Assembly: GCA_015832175.1 (NCBI GenBank)
Contig: WJXW01000003.1
Location: forward strand, 3,596,001-3,660,000
From: Paraphaeosphaeria minitans
Taxonomy: Eukaryota > Ascomycota > Dothideomycetes > Pleosporales > Didymosphaeriaceae
Direction: 5' to 3'
Length of the DNA: 64,000 bases
Made by a program: the position numbers and the translations under genes
Notes under the pieces: model-generated
What the model was told of the DNA's origin: nothing
Databases searched by the model: none
What the model saw: the letters and a program-made list of their open reading frames with translations, nothing else
In this document: piece by piece, positions 43,979-54,519 of the stretch
How positions within the stretch are numbered: the first letter of the stretch is position 1
Layout: each line of letters starts with the position of its first letter

Positions 43979-44420
43979 GTGCAGGGCAGTGTAGTGCAGT
44001 GCTGGGCGGGCGTAGATATCGGATGGGAACGTCGAGAGGGAGGGAGGGAGGGCGCGAAGCAGCTCGGAAATGCAGGATATCGAAATCGGTCGGCTGCCAT
44101 TTGGGAGGTGCCCCGGTCACTGCATATATGAACGGAGGAAGACCAGTTAAAACTCGAAGCTGGGGAGCTACATACGATTCCATCGCCTTGTCGTCGATTG
44201 GGGCTGAGTACTCTGGACGACGTGCTTTAACAAGGTGTTGGGGTATTGACAGGTGTAGTTCAGATGTGGAAAAGAGCTAGTATAAACTTCTGGAGTACTA
44301 TCCGGTAACTCTACAAAAAAGGCAGTTACCGCATATCTTTGTTCACACCCTTGTCCTAACTTTAAGCCATGCATCTAACTCGCTATTACCGACAATGCCT
44401 CCTTTCAGGCCTGATCTCAT

Positions 44421-47400
44421 TCACAAACCCTTCAGAGCCATATTTTCCTTCGCAATTTCAGTCTGGACCATGTTCAGAACCCTCTCCATCTCCGTATGCT
44501 CCTGCTCTTTGTACATTGAAATCAGATCCATCGTACTTCGCCGTACACTGACAATACTCCGCTCATCGATGCCTGTAAGGTCAGAATACGTGCCAAGCGT
44601 ATCAGGTCCAGGTTCCAACTTACCCCCATCGTTCTCGCCCATGGAAATAAAGCTTCGCCTTCCACTTCCGTGACTTGCGATGCCTAAAGATTGGTACGTG
44701 GTCAGTAGAGGTCGCGTCCCTTGCGCTAGGGACACTCACTGAGATGACTCATGCGGCTTGCGTTACGAGAGTGTTTAGAATAACGGGCAGGCATAGTGCG
44801 TGAATGCATGGAAGCACGCCGGCTCTCAAGCGAGCGACGAGCTGGTGCGCCGAAGTCGTCGAGGGTGAAGTCCAGCTCGTTACTAGCATGCGGGAAGGCC
44901 GGCAGGCAGTTTTCGTAGTATGCGGACCACACTCGTGCAGTGTCCTTCGTTCCATCGAGACCAGCCTGCAGAAGATTGCCTGTAGTCGGACGTGAGCTAG
45001 TAGGAAGTGGCCGAAGCGTCTTCGCAGAGTCCTCTTCTTTCATTTTCCCCTTGCCTTTCTTGTCGCCCGGACCGTACTCTTCTTGAGTGTCACGATTCTC
45101 GCCATTGCCGTGACTCGAATCCTGGCTTGTCTCTTCGATGATTGCGCGCCTCCACACGTCTGGTACGATCTCTAGCTCCGGGTACTCTAGTGTGCCACCT
45201 GTCGTGATGGAGCTTCGGTGGCCTTGACCGTGTCTGTGAAATTCGATGCTCTGGCTTCTGAAGATCTTGGCATAGTTCTTGAGAAGAGATTTGCCGAACG
45301 TCATGGAATGACTTTTTGCAATGCGGGTGTGGCCGACCTTTTTCTTCCGCTTCTTTTGACCTGGAAGAAGGGGTGGCGTAACCGGACGCGTCGCAGGGTC
45401 AATTTCTTCTTCTTCGGCATCGTCACCATCTGTATTCTTGCTCGTTGCAAACTTGATGGCTGCTTCCAATGCAAAGTCACGTGTCTCGACTTGGTCCTGA
45501 TGACCAGCAGAAAAGGTACGATCGGCGCGAGTATGAGATGGGTAACGACCCCAAGAACCGACAGTGTCGATAGTGTCAGTTTGCTGTGCAAAGCGAAGCT
45601 GAGCTTCCTGATTAGGATCGATTGTAGTTGGGTCTGATCCTATAAATGCCGTACGTCTTGTGAAAAGCGATGGTAGGTCTTCGAACTCCACGGCACCTGG
45701 GGATGGAGGGTCAAGTAGCGGCGCGGAGAATCGCTTTGGGGTGCTCATTTTCCTAGCCATCTCGGGCTCTTCGCTCACCCTGGGTCTCGAAACGCTTCCA
45801 CTCCGCTCTCGGAACGGACTTGTGTGCGCAGCAAGATTGTTCTGAGGAAGTAACATCGCAGCTTTCTCGTCTTGGTAACTCTGCAAGGCTCGACCCCAAA
45901 CCGCATTGGCCTTCTTATCCTTACCCAAAGCCTTCTGCTCAGCTTCTAGACTAATCGCAGACTTCGAATTCCGGCGCTCGCGTTGCATAGCTATGTCTGG
46001 CACTTCGAGCGACCCATCAAACTCGGGAATGAGGTCACCCGACTTCATAGTAGCTTCGCTCTGACTGCACAAGCTGTTGCGCTTCGGGGTGAAGAACCTT
46101 ATGATCGAAGCTGACGGTATCAACTTCTTCCTCGGGGGCGAAGGGCTGAATTCCTCGCGAAATTTTGACTTCCCAGTGTTCGCCACACTGTTCCCGCGTA
46201 CTAATCTTGTCGTTTCATTCGAGCGACGTGTCAGCCCTGAATAGCTCGCTACATCCCGAAGGTTTGTGAGGCCATGTCTCCGCGGAGGCTTCGGAGTCTC
46301 GTCGTTATCAGTTGGGTACGAGTTGGATCTTCTCACTCGAACGAGGTCTAGTGACGACTGCGCAGTGGAAATGGGATGCTTAGGGGTCTGTGAGAGATTA
46401 ATCATCGACCCACCAAAGCTTTCAAGGGGGCTATCGGGAGGGCTTTGGGGTCTGCTCGAGTATATGGACGACTTGTCTTCCTGTAAATCGTTGGTCAAGA
46501 CTCTGCCCCACTTTGGAGGCACTCGTGAACTTGCAAAGCCTGAGCTTGATGTCTGCCGCTCGTGACGGCTGGGTTGCCGTTGAGAGTGGGATACTCTGCT
46601 GAGATTCGAGAAAGAGCGGTCGCAAAACGGGCTGTTCGGACTTGGGAGCTCCGATTCATCTGCCGTAGTATCCCAGGAAAGCAGTGAACCAGACCGTAAG
46701 TGGTGCGATATTCGCATGCTGTAAAGGTGCACGGAGCGACGATGCTGGTCTTCTTCTGTAACGTCCTGCTCCTTTGCAGATTCTTGCGCAACAGCCGGAG
46801 GAATGCTTCGCGTGATCACTTTCAGGGAACCAGATTGACGAGGTGTAGTCATCGCTGTCGGTTCTTGCACGTGGATTTGCACTACAGTCGAAGGTGTCGG
46901 TCGATCTTCCTCCTTGGCTGGGGACTCCTTTGAGATATCGTTTTCCTGTTTTTCCAGCCTTGTTTTTGGTTTCTTGTCACTCAACATCTTTCTCAAGGAG
47001 ACTTGCGACGGTTTTGGTGTGCTTGGCCGCCGGGGAAGAGGGAATTGTGATAGCCGTAGGCTTTCGTTCAACGCCACAGACCAAGCAATACCGTCTGGAT
47101 CGTGTGATTTCAGACTCGGAAGCCTGAGCGGTGAAAGCGGGGAGTGTTCGGGGAGTCTTATCGAGGTAGCCGAATGAGAGCGCCGCAGCTTACGCTCTTG
47201 AGCCGCAGAGATGTCGGCTTGTAGATTTGGAGAACTAAACACCTGACCGAGCCTCGTCGAAAATGAGACAGGTTGAGCTGGTTTGATGTGATACGGATGG
47301 ATATCGCGGGCACGGTCGGCGCTTTGGCGATTCTTGGTCGGTGAATCTGGCGTGGGTTTGCTGGAAGGTCAGCAATGCTCCATGAGAATAGATCCAAGTC

Positions 47401-47564
47401 TTGTCGCACCTAGCTGTAGACGGTGTGCAGTCAATACTGTGGATGCTCGGTCTCTTCTTGTGCTTTTTCTTTCCGAGTTTCCGGGCGATATCATCGAGTA
47501 CGCGGACGATGCGCTTAAGCTGAATGTGGCGAAGCCGAACTGTTTGTCGCCAGCGTGGAGCCAT
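44421..47564 (-). CDS. large conserved disordered fungal protein
   Basis: Two sure exons, 47234-44740 and 44683-44421, are joined by a 56-bp intron (GTGAGT, CTGAC, TTTAG). The frame has no ATG at its 5' end, so an upstream exon is needed. The best is 47564-47410 (MAPRWRQTVRLRHIQLKRIV, basic), joined by a 175-bp intron whose GTGCGA donor is weak. Total about 970 residues. Most of the protein is Ser/Arg/Pro-rich and predicted disordered. Short conserved-looking islands are WGRALQSYQDEKAAMLLPQN, SHSMTFGKSLLKNYAKIFRS and VWSAYYENCLPAFPHASNEL. The C-terminus (MDLISMYKEQEHTEMERVLN) is helical. No known domain; a cell-polarity or cortex role is a guess I do not press. Confidence 0.6.
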
Positions 47565-47706
47565 ACCTGACTGTAGACCAATGTTGCTTGCGTGATTTAT
47601 GGCACGATACTTCGGAGGGCAATCGCTCCAGTCCCACCAAGACCAAGCCAGAGCACGGTGACAATGCGAGATTTAGAAGCTCTTCTCGGAATATGCAGAG
47701 TAGAGA

Positions 47707-47982
47707 TCAGTCAGACCTTGGAGAACCTGGGCCAACGGCGAAATTAGGGCCAGCAGGCGCGGGTACTGGCTGGGTTGGCGATGTAGCAGGCACTGGCTGG
47801 GTTGGCGTTGTAGCAGGCACTGGCTAGTCTGGCGTTGTATCAGGCACTGGCCGAGTTGGAGTGTGCGATGTTAGGGGTGAATCAGAGGCTGCTGGGGTCG
47901 AGGGCAGCACTTGTGCTGGGGTAGAACGAGTGCCCATGGCAACGATTTGAGGAGAGAAGAGAAAGACCTTCTTGCGCGTCAT
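47707..47982 (-). pseudogene. Thr/Pro nonapeptide-repeat ORF interrupted by TAG
   Basis: From ATG 47982 the frame reads MTRKKVFLFSPQIVAMGTRS, then a Ser/Thr/Pro-rich stretch, and stops at a TAG (47826-47824) inside a 27-bp repeat. Beyond it the same frame stays open to 47707 through two clean PVPATTPTQ-type repeats. In the sister units the TAG position is CAG, so a C-to-T nonsense change (a transition of the kind RIP makes, though RIP acts on longer duplications) is the simple explanation. Either a recent pseudogene, a truncated short peptide or a readthrough case. Confidence 0.4.
47760..47867. repeat. 27-bp minisatellite, four imperfect copies
   Basis: Units at about 47760-47786, 47787-47813, 47814-47840 and 47841-47867, with consensus CAGGCACTGGCTGGGTTGGC then GTTGTAG. 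The unit length is a multiple of three, and the minus strand encodes P-V-P-A-T-T-P-T-Q. The middle two are nearly identical; the outer two are diverged. Confidence 0.85.
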
Positions 47983-48329
47983 CTTGTCCGAGTGGTGGGT
48001 AAGAATGAGGAAGTAGCGATTGAAGTTTGAGAGACGACAGGCGCGGTTTCAAGGTGGGGGTAGTCTGGCTGTTGGGAAGGCAGGTGGCGTGTTAGGACAT
48101 CGCTACCCGTGATTCTGGAGAGTCCGGGTGTCGTTCTTGCTCCGCCGTGCAGCATCGCTTGGACGAGACTTCGCTTAGGTGCCTAGTCCAGCGGGAAGGA
48201 GCGAGCCGTGAGGACAAAGAATTTCAAGGGTGACGCCATGTGTCACGCCATGACGAGAGTTGTAGAGAAGGAGCAGGCGACATGCAGGGAAGGCACAGAT
48301 GGTGAATCATCACTGCTTCTCCTGTCCAT

Positions 48330-48990
48330 CTACATCCCATTCAATCGTGCACTGCCGTTGGGTCCTCCTACCGTCCCAAACTCTTTTCGGTAGATGCTTT
48401 CCATCTCTCGTCTCACGGCGACGGCTTGGTTCTCTTCACTGAACTCGACGTCCTTCCAAGTCAAGTCTTCATCTTCTCCTACGCATGGCAATGTGCTTCT
48501 TGTGCTCGCAGCACAATAGCGCGTGTCGGATGCCAGCAGCAGGGTTTCCAGTAATCTCCAAGACCACGTCGATACCCGGAGTAGCTACCATAGCCGCAGA
48601 GTTAGAAGTAATGACGGTTTTGTCTTGCTTGAGACCATCGGAAAGGGGAAGGTTTGCCTCGTATTTGGAACATGGGAAACCGGTTCTTTGTAGGGAAGAC
48701 AAGGCCCTATCCAGGGGAGAGGTCTGCTATTGCAGCTAGGCGCACGCCTCGTGTGCGATGGGCTTGCGAAATACTGGACGCCGGTAAGTGATGGTTCAAC
48801 ACAAAGGAATTCAAAGGCTGCTGCTGCTGGCCAGGCTTTCCCTCGCTACCTTCCCGACCCACGCCTTTTCAGAAAATCCATTGCGGGATGCAGCACGTAG
48901 GTACTACGTTGATCCGAATTTTCCAGCGCCAATGATGTCAACTTGAATAGGTTTGCTGGCATGTTCAAGAGCAGCGAGCTTTGTCGGAAG
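48330..48990 (-). pseudogene. SAF-domain homoserine-dehydrogenase-like oxidoreductase, decayed
   Basis: Reading the minus strand from 48990: LPTKLAALEHASKPIQVDII then GAGKFGST (Rossmann GxGxxG), then a TAG; about 130 bp without coding sense; GVRLAAIADLSPG then a TAG and a one-base shift; then SSLQRTGFPCSKYEANLPLS, ATPGIDVVLEITGNPAAGIR and HALLCCEHKKHI; then an abrupt switch to PCVGEDEDLTWKDVEFSEEN and AVAVRREMESIYRKEFGTVG to the stop at 48330. The first parts match the NAD-binding domain, and the last the C-terminus after the SAF domain, of a known family of about 430-450 residues. Some 250 central residues are missing. Two stops, a frameshift and the deletion mark it as dead. Confidence 0.7.
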
Positions 48991-50667
48991 GCTGGTCATC
49001 TTGGTTGTTTATAATTCGTCTCCGAGTCACATCTGTGAATTCTGATAACACTTGGTCGCAGGATATCTGAATATCTACATCGACGCCGACTTCATGAGGT
49101 TCTCGAGACGAGGGTGGTCCCTTACCCCGCAAAGTGATCAGCCTCTCAACCAAAGTGCAGAGTCGGCAGTCTCTCCGACGTTTTACCAAGGTACCGTAGT
49201 CCTCACCCTTTCTTCCAGCGCCCAGGACACACCTCACAAAGCACTCGAGTAGCCATGTGACGTCGACGCTCGTATTTTACGTCGTTGCACTCCCAGACGT
49301 AAATAGCGACACAATGGGCTATTCATAGCCACCACCGCACGCGCTTTCAATTTACACCCACGCCTCGCTACCAGGAAACGGATGCGCACCGTTGGCCTGA
49401 CGTGGGCTCGTCGACTGCGGGCATGGGTCATCGCAATTTTGCGACCTTCCTAGGACGGTAATGAGGGGCGCAAAGTGTCGATTGCAGTGGCAGTTCCACG
49501 GTACGAAGGTTCGCGTGTAGAAACGCCACGAGTTGGAGCTTCCATGGGCGAGTGTGCGGACGAGGGTTGTTGCCGCGTAGGCGTCATGCAGACTACCCAA
49601 TCCCTGTGGCCAGCGCGCGGGGCGGCAGCGGCAGATGTACAGGCACAAGAGAGATTATCCGAGCGGACGTCGTGCAGGGAGGATGAGCGGTTTTCTCGGG
49701 GGCTTGATGTTTTGTTGGGTGTTCGCTTCACTCTGCATAGGTATCAGTCGTGTGAGAATGCTGAGACCTGAGCACCCTGCTGAGCGTATCCTCGCTAGTA
49801 CAACATGAGGTTTACCTATGGCCTCGACAGTCGGAAAACTTGTGCGTGTGGCATAAAGCTGTACAGTAATAGATTTCTACTCGAACCGCGGTTTACATTG
49901 CGACGGCTTGAGAGCCGCCTCATTCGTCGGGCCGAGATCCGGATAGGTACCTAGGTACCTACCTAGTCCGCCTAGGTACTTAGTCAAGGTACTTACCTAC
50001 CTATAGACTACTTCAATGATGGCGGCGGAAACGTAAGGAACCGCCTCCAACAACTACAAGATCTGTATCACCAAGACTAAATAGGAAGAAAATCGACACA
50101 GAGAAGCGAAGAGGAGGTGAACGAGGCGATATGGCACTTTATCAGTGAAGGTGGGGGTTTCCAGCAGAAATGAGTTCAGCCTGGAGCAGTCGTACGACGA
50201 ACTTCGAAGCGTACTCCTGGGCCTCGACAAGATAACATACACCTACAGAAAAGAATTCCTGATACCTCTCACATGGCGCATTCTAGGGTACCTTGTTGAA
50301 AGCCTATCACGTGACATCCACAACCACTACCCACTGACAGAGTGGAAAGTCTACCTATTGCACATAGAATGTTAATCAACAACTGCACTTCTTCACAATA
50401 AACCTAAATTAGGCTACAATACGACTACCAACACCTGCTACAGTAGTGAGTCCTGCGTCAAACAACTGACGCTCGCGTGCCTGCTATTGTAGCCATTCGA
50501 CAATAGCAACCCCACACACGGTTGCCTTGCGATGTAATTACCATACCGACCTCGAGACCACACGCGTGGCCTGTCCACAACTAGCCACAACTTTTCTCCG
50601 ATTTCCTTTTTTTCGGGATCGGTTTATCGTCGCACACGAGTCTACCTGAGCAACACGTCACATCACC
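48991..50667. other. 1.7 kb intergenic with TAGGTACC cluster
   Basis: No supportable gene. ORFs at 48965-49237 (minus) and 49352-49771 (both strands) have no domain. A dense cluster of AGGTACCTAGG palindromes fills 49944-50005. Confidence 0.45.
49944..50005. repeat. AGGTAC/CCTAGG palindrome cluster
   Basis: About 60 bp made almost wholly of overlapping TAGGTA, GGTACC and CCTAGG units. It is the densest of many such clusters in the intergenic DNA of this window. Confidence 0.75.
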
Positions 50668-51065
50668 ATGCCCCCGCGGCACCGCATCACCAAGCGATCC
50701 AAGCCGCGCATCACGAAGCCGCGCACCAAAAAGCCGGCCCAGGAAGCGAATTTCGATGTCGTCCTCGAGGCCCTCCGCGCCGAGTTGAAGCGCGGCTACA
50801 CGTTCTACGAGGAAGCCCTGTTGGGCGTCATACGGGCGAAGGTGGCGGGTGGTGATGCCACACCGTGGTAGGCACCGACTCGCTATTCTCGAGGTTTGTA
50901 CGCTAATAACTCTCTAGGCTGAATCAGATGAGCGACCTGGTGAGGGGCAAGCCGTTTGCCGAGATGAGCCACGAGGGCGTCAAGTTCCTCCTCGAGGAAA
51001 TGGTCCGGAAGTTCGTGGCGGACGGATACTGGGCGCCGCAATCTGCACCTGGGAAGGTGAAATGA
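50668..51065 (+). CDS. small conserved-looking basic protein
   Basis: Two exons, 50668-50867 and 50918-51065, encode 115 residues. The 50-bp intron has GTAGGC, a GCTAATAAC branch region and CTCTAG. The first 28 residues are very basic (MPPRHRITKRSKPRITKPRT). The rest looks like a compact helical domain (FDVVLEALRAELKRGYTFYE; PFAEMSHEGVKFLLEEMVRK; FVADGYW). The basic N-terminus suggests a nuclear or nucleolar place. I do not recognise a family. The precise splice and the aromatic/Leu pattern make me think it is a real gene. Confidence 0.6.
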
Positions 51066-52787
51066 CCCGAGCTGCGTCGAGTATTGTCTCGGTCATGATG
51101 CTTACACGCCAGGATAGGCTTGAGTCCGCCTGGGTCCTTGGGAGTTTGTGGAGTTTTGGTATACCCACGATGGTTTTTATTAACGGCCGACCTGGTCCTT
51201 TCTCACGACTGTAGACTGGTTGGTTCGTGTACTGTGTTCATAGACTTTCTCCGGTGTCGTGGATGTTTGCATTGCCAGCCGAATTCGTCTGCCTCTTAAG
51301 TCAGTCGAAGCCTACGCTGGTGGCACCCCTAAGCCCCATCTCTTTTAGAGAGGATTTCCTTGCATGCCTAATAGTAGACCGGTGCTCTGTTTGGCGTACT
51401 TTAACACTCTCTTCGTCTGTGGGGTTACGTTATCTGTAGCTCTTGAGCTTGCCTGGCACAATGCGTAGACATGGCGACATGACGAATAAACAGCCCGCTA
51501 GTATACCCAGAGCAGGTTCCGGTACTTTGAATAAAATTATTCAACCTGTACGATATATGAGCGTGAACAAACCCAGTGTAAGTCACGGGCAGGCATGTAT
51601 GTAGCGTTTTGTCTGTTTCCGCCATAGCCCTTTCGTTTCCCTATACGTACTATTTCAATCATTGGCGTTCGTGTGACAGTAAAGTAAATTCTCACAGCCG
51701 GTAAAGCAAGAATACTAACAAGATATTAGCAAGACGGAGCATCTCGCCCCTTTTGTAGTACACGCACAAGAACCCTAGGCCGAACAGGAGTGGTAACCGG
51801 ACCTGCTTCTCGGACTCGACATTTAATTGTCAGAGGAGAGGCAGCGGCAGTACATCGCTTGCCAGGTCTAAACACATCAATGTGTGTATTCTCCCCGCAA
51901 ACCATACGCCCGTTGAACGTGTAGCTTAGGCTATCAAGATCATCACCATATACCTTCTCTATCGTACGGAAGCTGGCTGTCTCCTGACCAACAGAGTCAC
52001 CGCCACACCTGCGTGGTGATCGATATCCCCAAGGAGAGGCTACAGAGAGTTGAAGAGAAGCAGATATTCATACGACCCACGATAGAGGCTCACTTGAAAC
52101 ATGAGGTAATAAAAGCGGATGATTGCAAAGTCGAAGCGAGGATCAACGAGTTTGATGAGAGTGACTACATGGAGATCGGAGGCACAGGAGGTACGAGCGG
52201 ATCTCAGGCTGCCGAAGGCACCCAGAAACCAAGAGAAAACCCTCTAAAATCTGCATAGACCTTTACGTTGGGTGACACAAGATGAGGCAGATGGGAGGAG
52301 CGCTCCGGAACCTGAATAATACACTCCGCAAGTCAGCTTTCGCTGCTTATGCGTGCGAAGTGATGATTGCAGAGGCCTGGTGTGATGCGGTAGACTATTT
52401 ACTACGTCGGTAGCACCTGGACTCGTGGGCGATGTCAACTTCATATTGGCGGCGGAAGAACCTTTGTACCGTAACTAGACCGGTCTTGCTATTGTACTGT
52501 CGGCGGCGCCAGAAGCTCTCTTCGTCAATATTTATCCTCTTGAGATGCGTGTTGGGTTGACCGACCAGTGGGCGTGATGACGGTTGTCGAGATGGTCGCT
52601 GTTGTCAAGTGGAAGGCGCGCTAACAAAGTTCCGCCTGGAAACAAACAAACGCGCCACCACTCGTATTCTTCCGCTTGCCTACCAGGCCTGGACTCCTAC
52701 AGAAGAAGGATTGGTTATGAGTTAATTCAGAGATCGAACTTGCTCCGCGACCGGCTTCGGCAAGGAAATTGCTAACTCCTGTACTAA
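51066..52787. other. 1.7 kb intergenic, one doubtful ORF
   Basis: A plus-strand frame at 52013-52258 opens with GTG, not ATG, and encodes a hydrophilic stretch (VVIDIPKERLQRVEEKQIFI) that looks somewhat protein-like. It could be the last exon of a lost gene, but no upstream exon is convincing. Nothing else is seen. Confidence 0.4.
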
Positions 52788-53711
52788 ATGACGAGCCACA
52801 AGAAACTCAGCTTACCGGGAAAACCGGTGTATCCGCCAAAACACCATAGCCTTGGCCTTTTGGGAAAGCTCCCAGTCGAGCTTCGGTTGAACATCTTCGA
52901 AATCGTCCTTGAGATTGACCGTCCAATCACGGCGCGAAAGTGTTGTGGCATTCTTGGCTATTTGGCGAAGCCGTGTCGATTCCACGCGGGAATCAATGAG
53001 TACTACCATCTGCTTGACCGCTCTCGATTCGCTCTGCTTACCACGTCGCGAGCAGTGTATCATGACGCTGTGTGGGTGATGCACAACAAGATCAGGGCCT
53101 ACCCAGATGTGGCCAATCTCATGTTGCTTCAGAAAGGGGCCACCAGGTACGGATGCGGATCGGAGCGTCGCCAAGCCATGTGGTGCTGCATCTCTCGATA
53201 TCGTCTCATCGAGCTCATTGTTCCTGTGGCGGCGATCAAGTTTGGCCAATCAGAAGAATCCGTCTCCGGCTTGTTCGACTGCATCGCTGTGCTCTTGGAC
53301 ATTTGGCACGCGCAGACCGACCATACATCGGCACAAAAGGTTCGGGAAATCACGATACACCTCCACAGAATGTTCAGCACATACCGGCCGTTCAAAACCG
53401 TTAAGCTTGACGATCCGAACATCAAGGAGGAACAAGCACGCTTGCTGGAAGAGTGCTGGGAGAATCTTGAGAATTCAGTAGGCTTGGTTGCTTTGAGGGG
53501 CGGAGAAGCTAATTGGACATTCACTGTCAGCTCGGAGATCGATGCAAGTAACCAAGTTGGTCAACAGATGCTGAAGATGTTCCGAGAATGCCTAAAGGAA
53601 GTGAATATCGATTTTCAGGAGGAAACGGCCGAAGATACTCCTGTAATGGAGTCGAAGAGCGCGACAGGAGGTACACAGGCGTTTCTTCGACTGAGGCCTG
53701 TCCAGCCATGA
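52788..53711 (+). CDS. 2EXR/F-box-like protein, paralog A
   Basis: Intronless, 307 residues, ATG 52788. The N-terminal GKLPVELRLNIFEIVLEIDR is the LPxExRxxI motif of fungal 2EXR/F-box-like proteins. Right after it come ITARKCCG and a later C-x3-H (CRFHAG), a Cys/His set kept in paralog B at 54520. A RFALLTTSRAVYHDAVWVMH block follows, also shared with B. The C-terminal third is charged. Such families are large and lineage-expanded in Dothideomycetes, and most members lack a known function; the F-box-like part may bind Skp1, but this is inference. It converges with paralog B across 0.8 kb. Confidence 0.65.
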   Translation: MTSHKKLSLPGKPVYPPKHHSLGLLGKLPVELRLNIFEIVLEIDRPITARKCCGILGYLAKPCRFHAGINEYYHLLDRSRFALLTTSRAVYHDAVWVMHNKIRAYPDVANLMLLQKGATRYGCGSERRQAMWCCISRYRLIELIVPVAAIKFGQSEESVSGLFDCIAVLLDIWHAQTDHTSAQKVREITIHLHRMFSTYRPFKTVKLDDPNIKEEQARLLEECWENLENSVGLVALRGGEANWTFTVSSEIDASNQVGQQMLKMFRECLKEVNIDFQEETAEDTPVMESKSATGGTQAFLRLRPVQP

Positions 53712-54519
53712 ACGCCCGTACGAGGCATTGGTATGTGGGAAGCTGCAATGAAATCATCTGGCACAGATAGTATTTTGGACGTAGATACGTCGACAAAAGG
53801 TATCGCAGGTCTGCAATGAATACGGAGTCATGTCATCCTCGGAAATGTGTATTCTTTGATGAGCTGATGGAAGTAACGTACCGTGGAATTGAGCTCGAAG
53901 CTAGGACGTAATTCGGTCAAGGCTCGGGCTCAGACGCGTCATTGTCGCTCCCCCTACAACGTCGCGCAATAACCAAACACCATCATTCTATCACTCAAGC
54001 GCAGCAATTCATGAGCTCACCACGTTGTTGTTTTCGAAGGAACGCCTGACACCGCGCGCGAATAGATTCGGGTCCCCCACTCGACCATGGCCAATACCTC
54101 AGACGCGGCAAAGAAGTTTCTGCGTACTTCACGACTCATGCTACGATGATAGATATGACTGATTGACTACTAGTGTGACAGACTTTGGTATGACGATAGG
54201 CGCATGAACCTACGGATCCGCGGATATCAGAACAAGAAAATGGAAATGAAAAGCAAACCAGCTGAAACCTATTTCCTGTGCCTGGATCCAACACGAAACA
54301 GACATCCGCCAAACTCCGATAGAATCGTAAAGATACCCAAACTGTAAGTTCGAAGATGGGGAGCCTTGAAAAGTGGTGTTCAGGCGAACTTTGGCATCCG
54401 CAAGACTGACGCAGTCCACGGGATTTTAAACAGCGCGTGGAGACATATCGAGTGCGAAGACTGTATGCATTCGGACAGAATTTGTGGTCTTGTCCCCCAA
54501 GAAGGCTGCTGCTCGATGC
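53712..54519. other. 0.8 kb between convergent paralogs
   Basis: No gene seen. Only short chance frames. Confidence 0.5.

Noticed and set aside
43170..43994. 275-codon plus-strand ORF with a long poly-Glu run
   Set aside because: It owes its length to the GAA repeat and ends in low-complexity Arg/His sequence; the frame one base over gives a proper signal peptide and GPI tail.
43351..44100. 249-codon minus-strand ORF with a poly-Leu run
   Set aside because: It is the antisense shadow of the GAA tract and of the Pro-rich gene.
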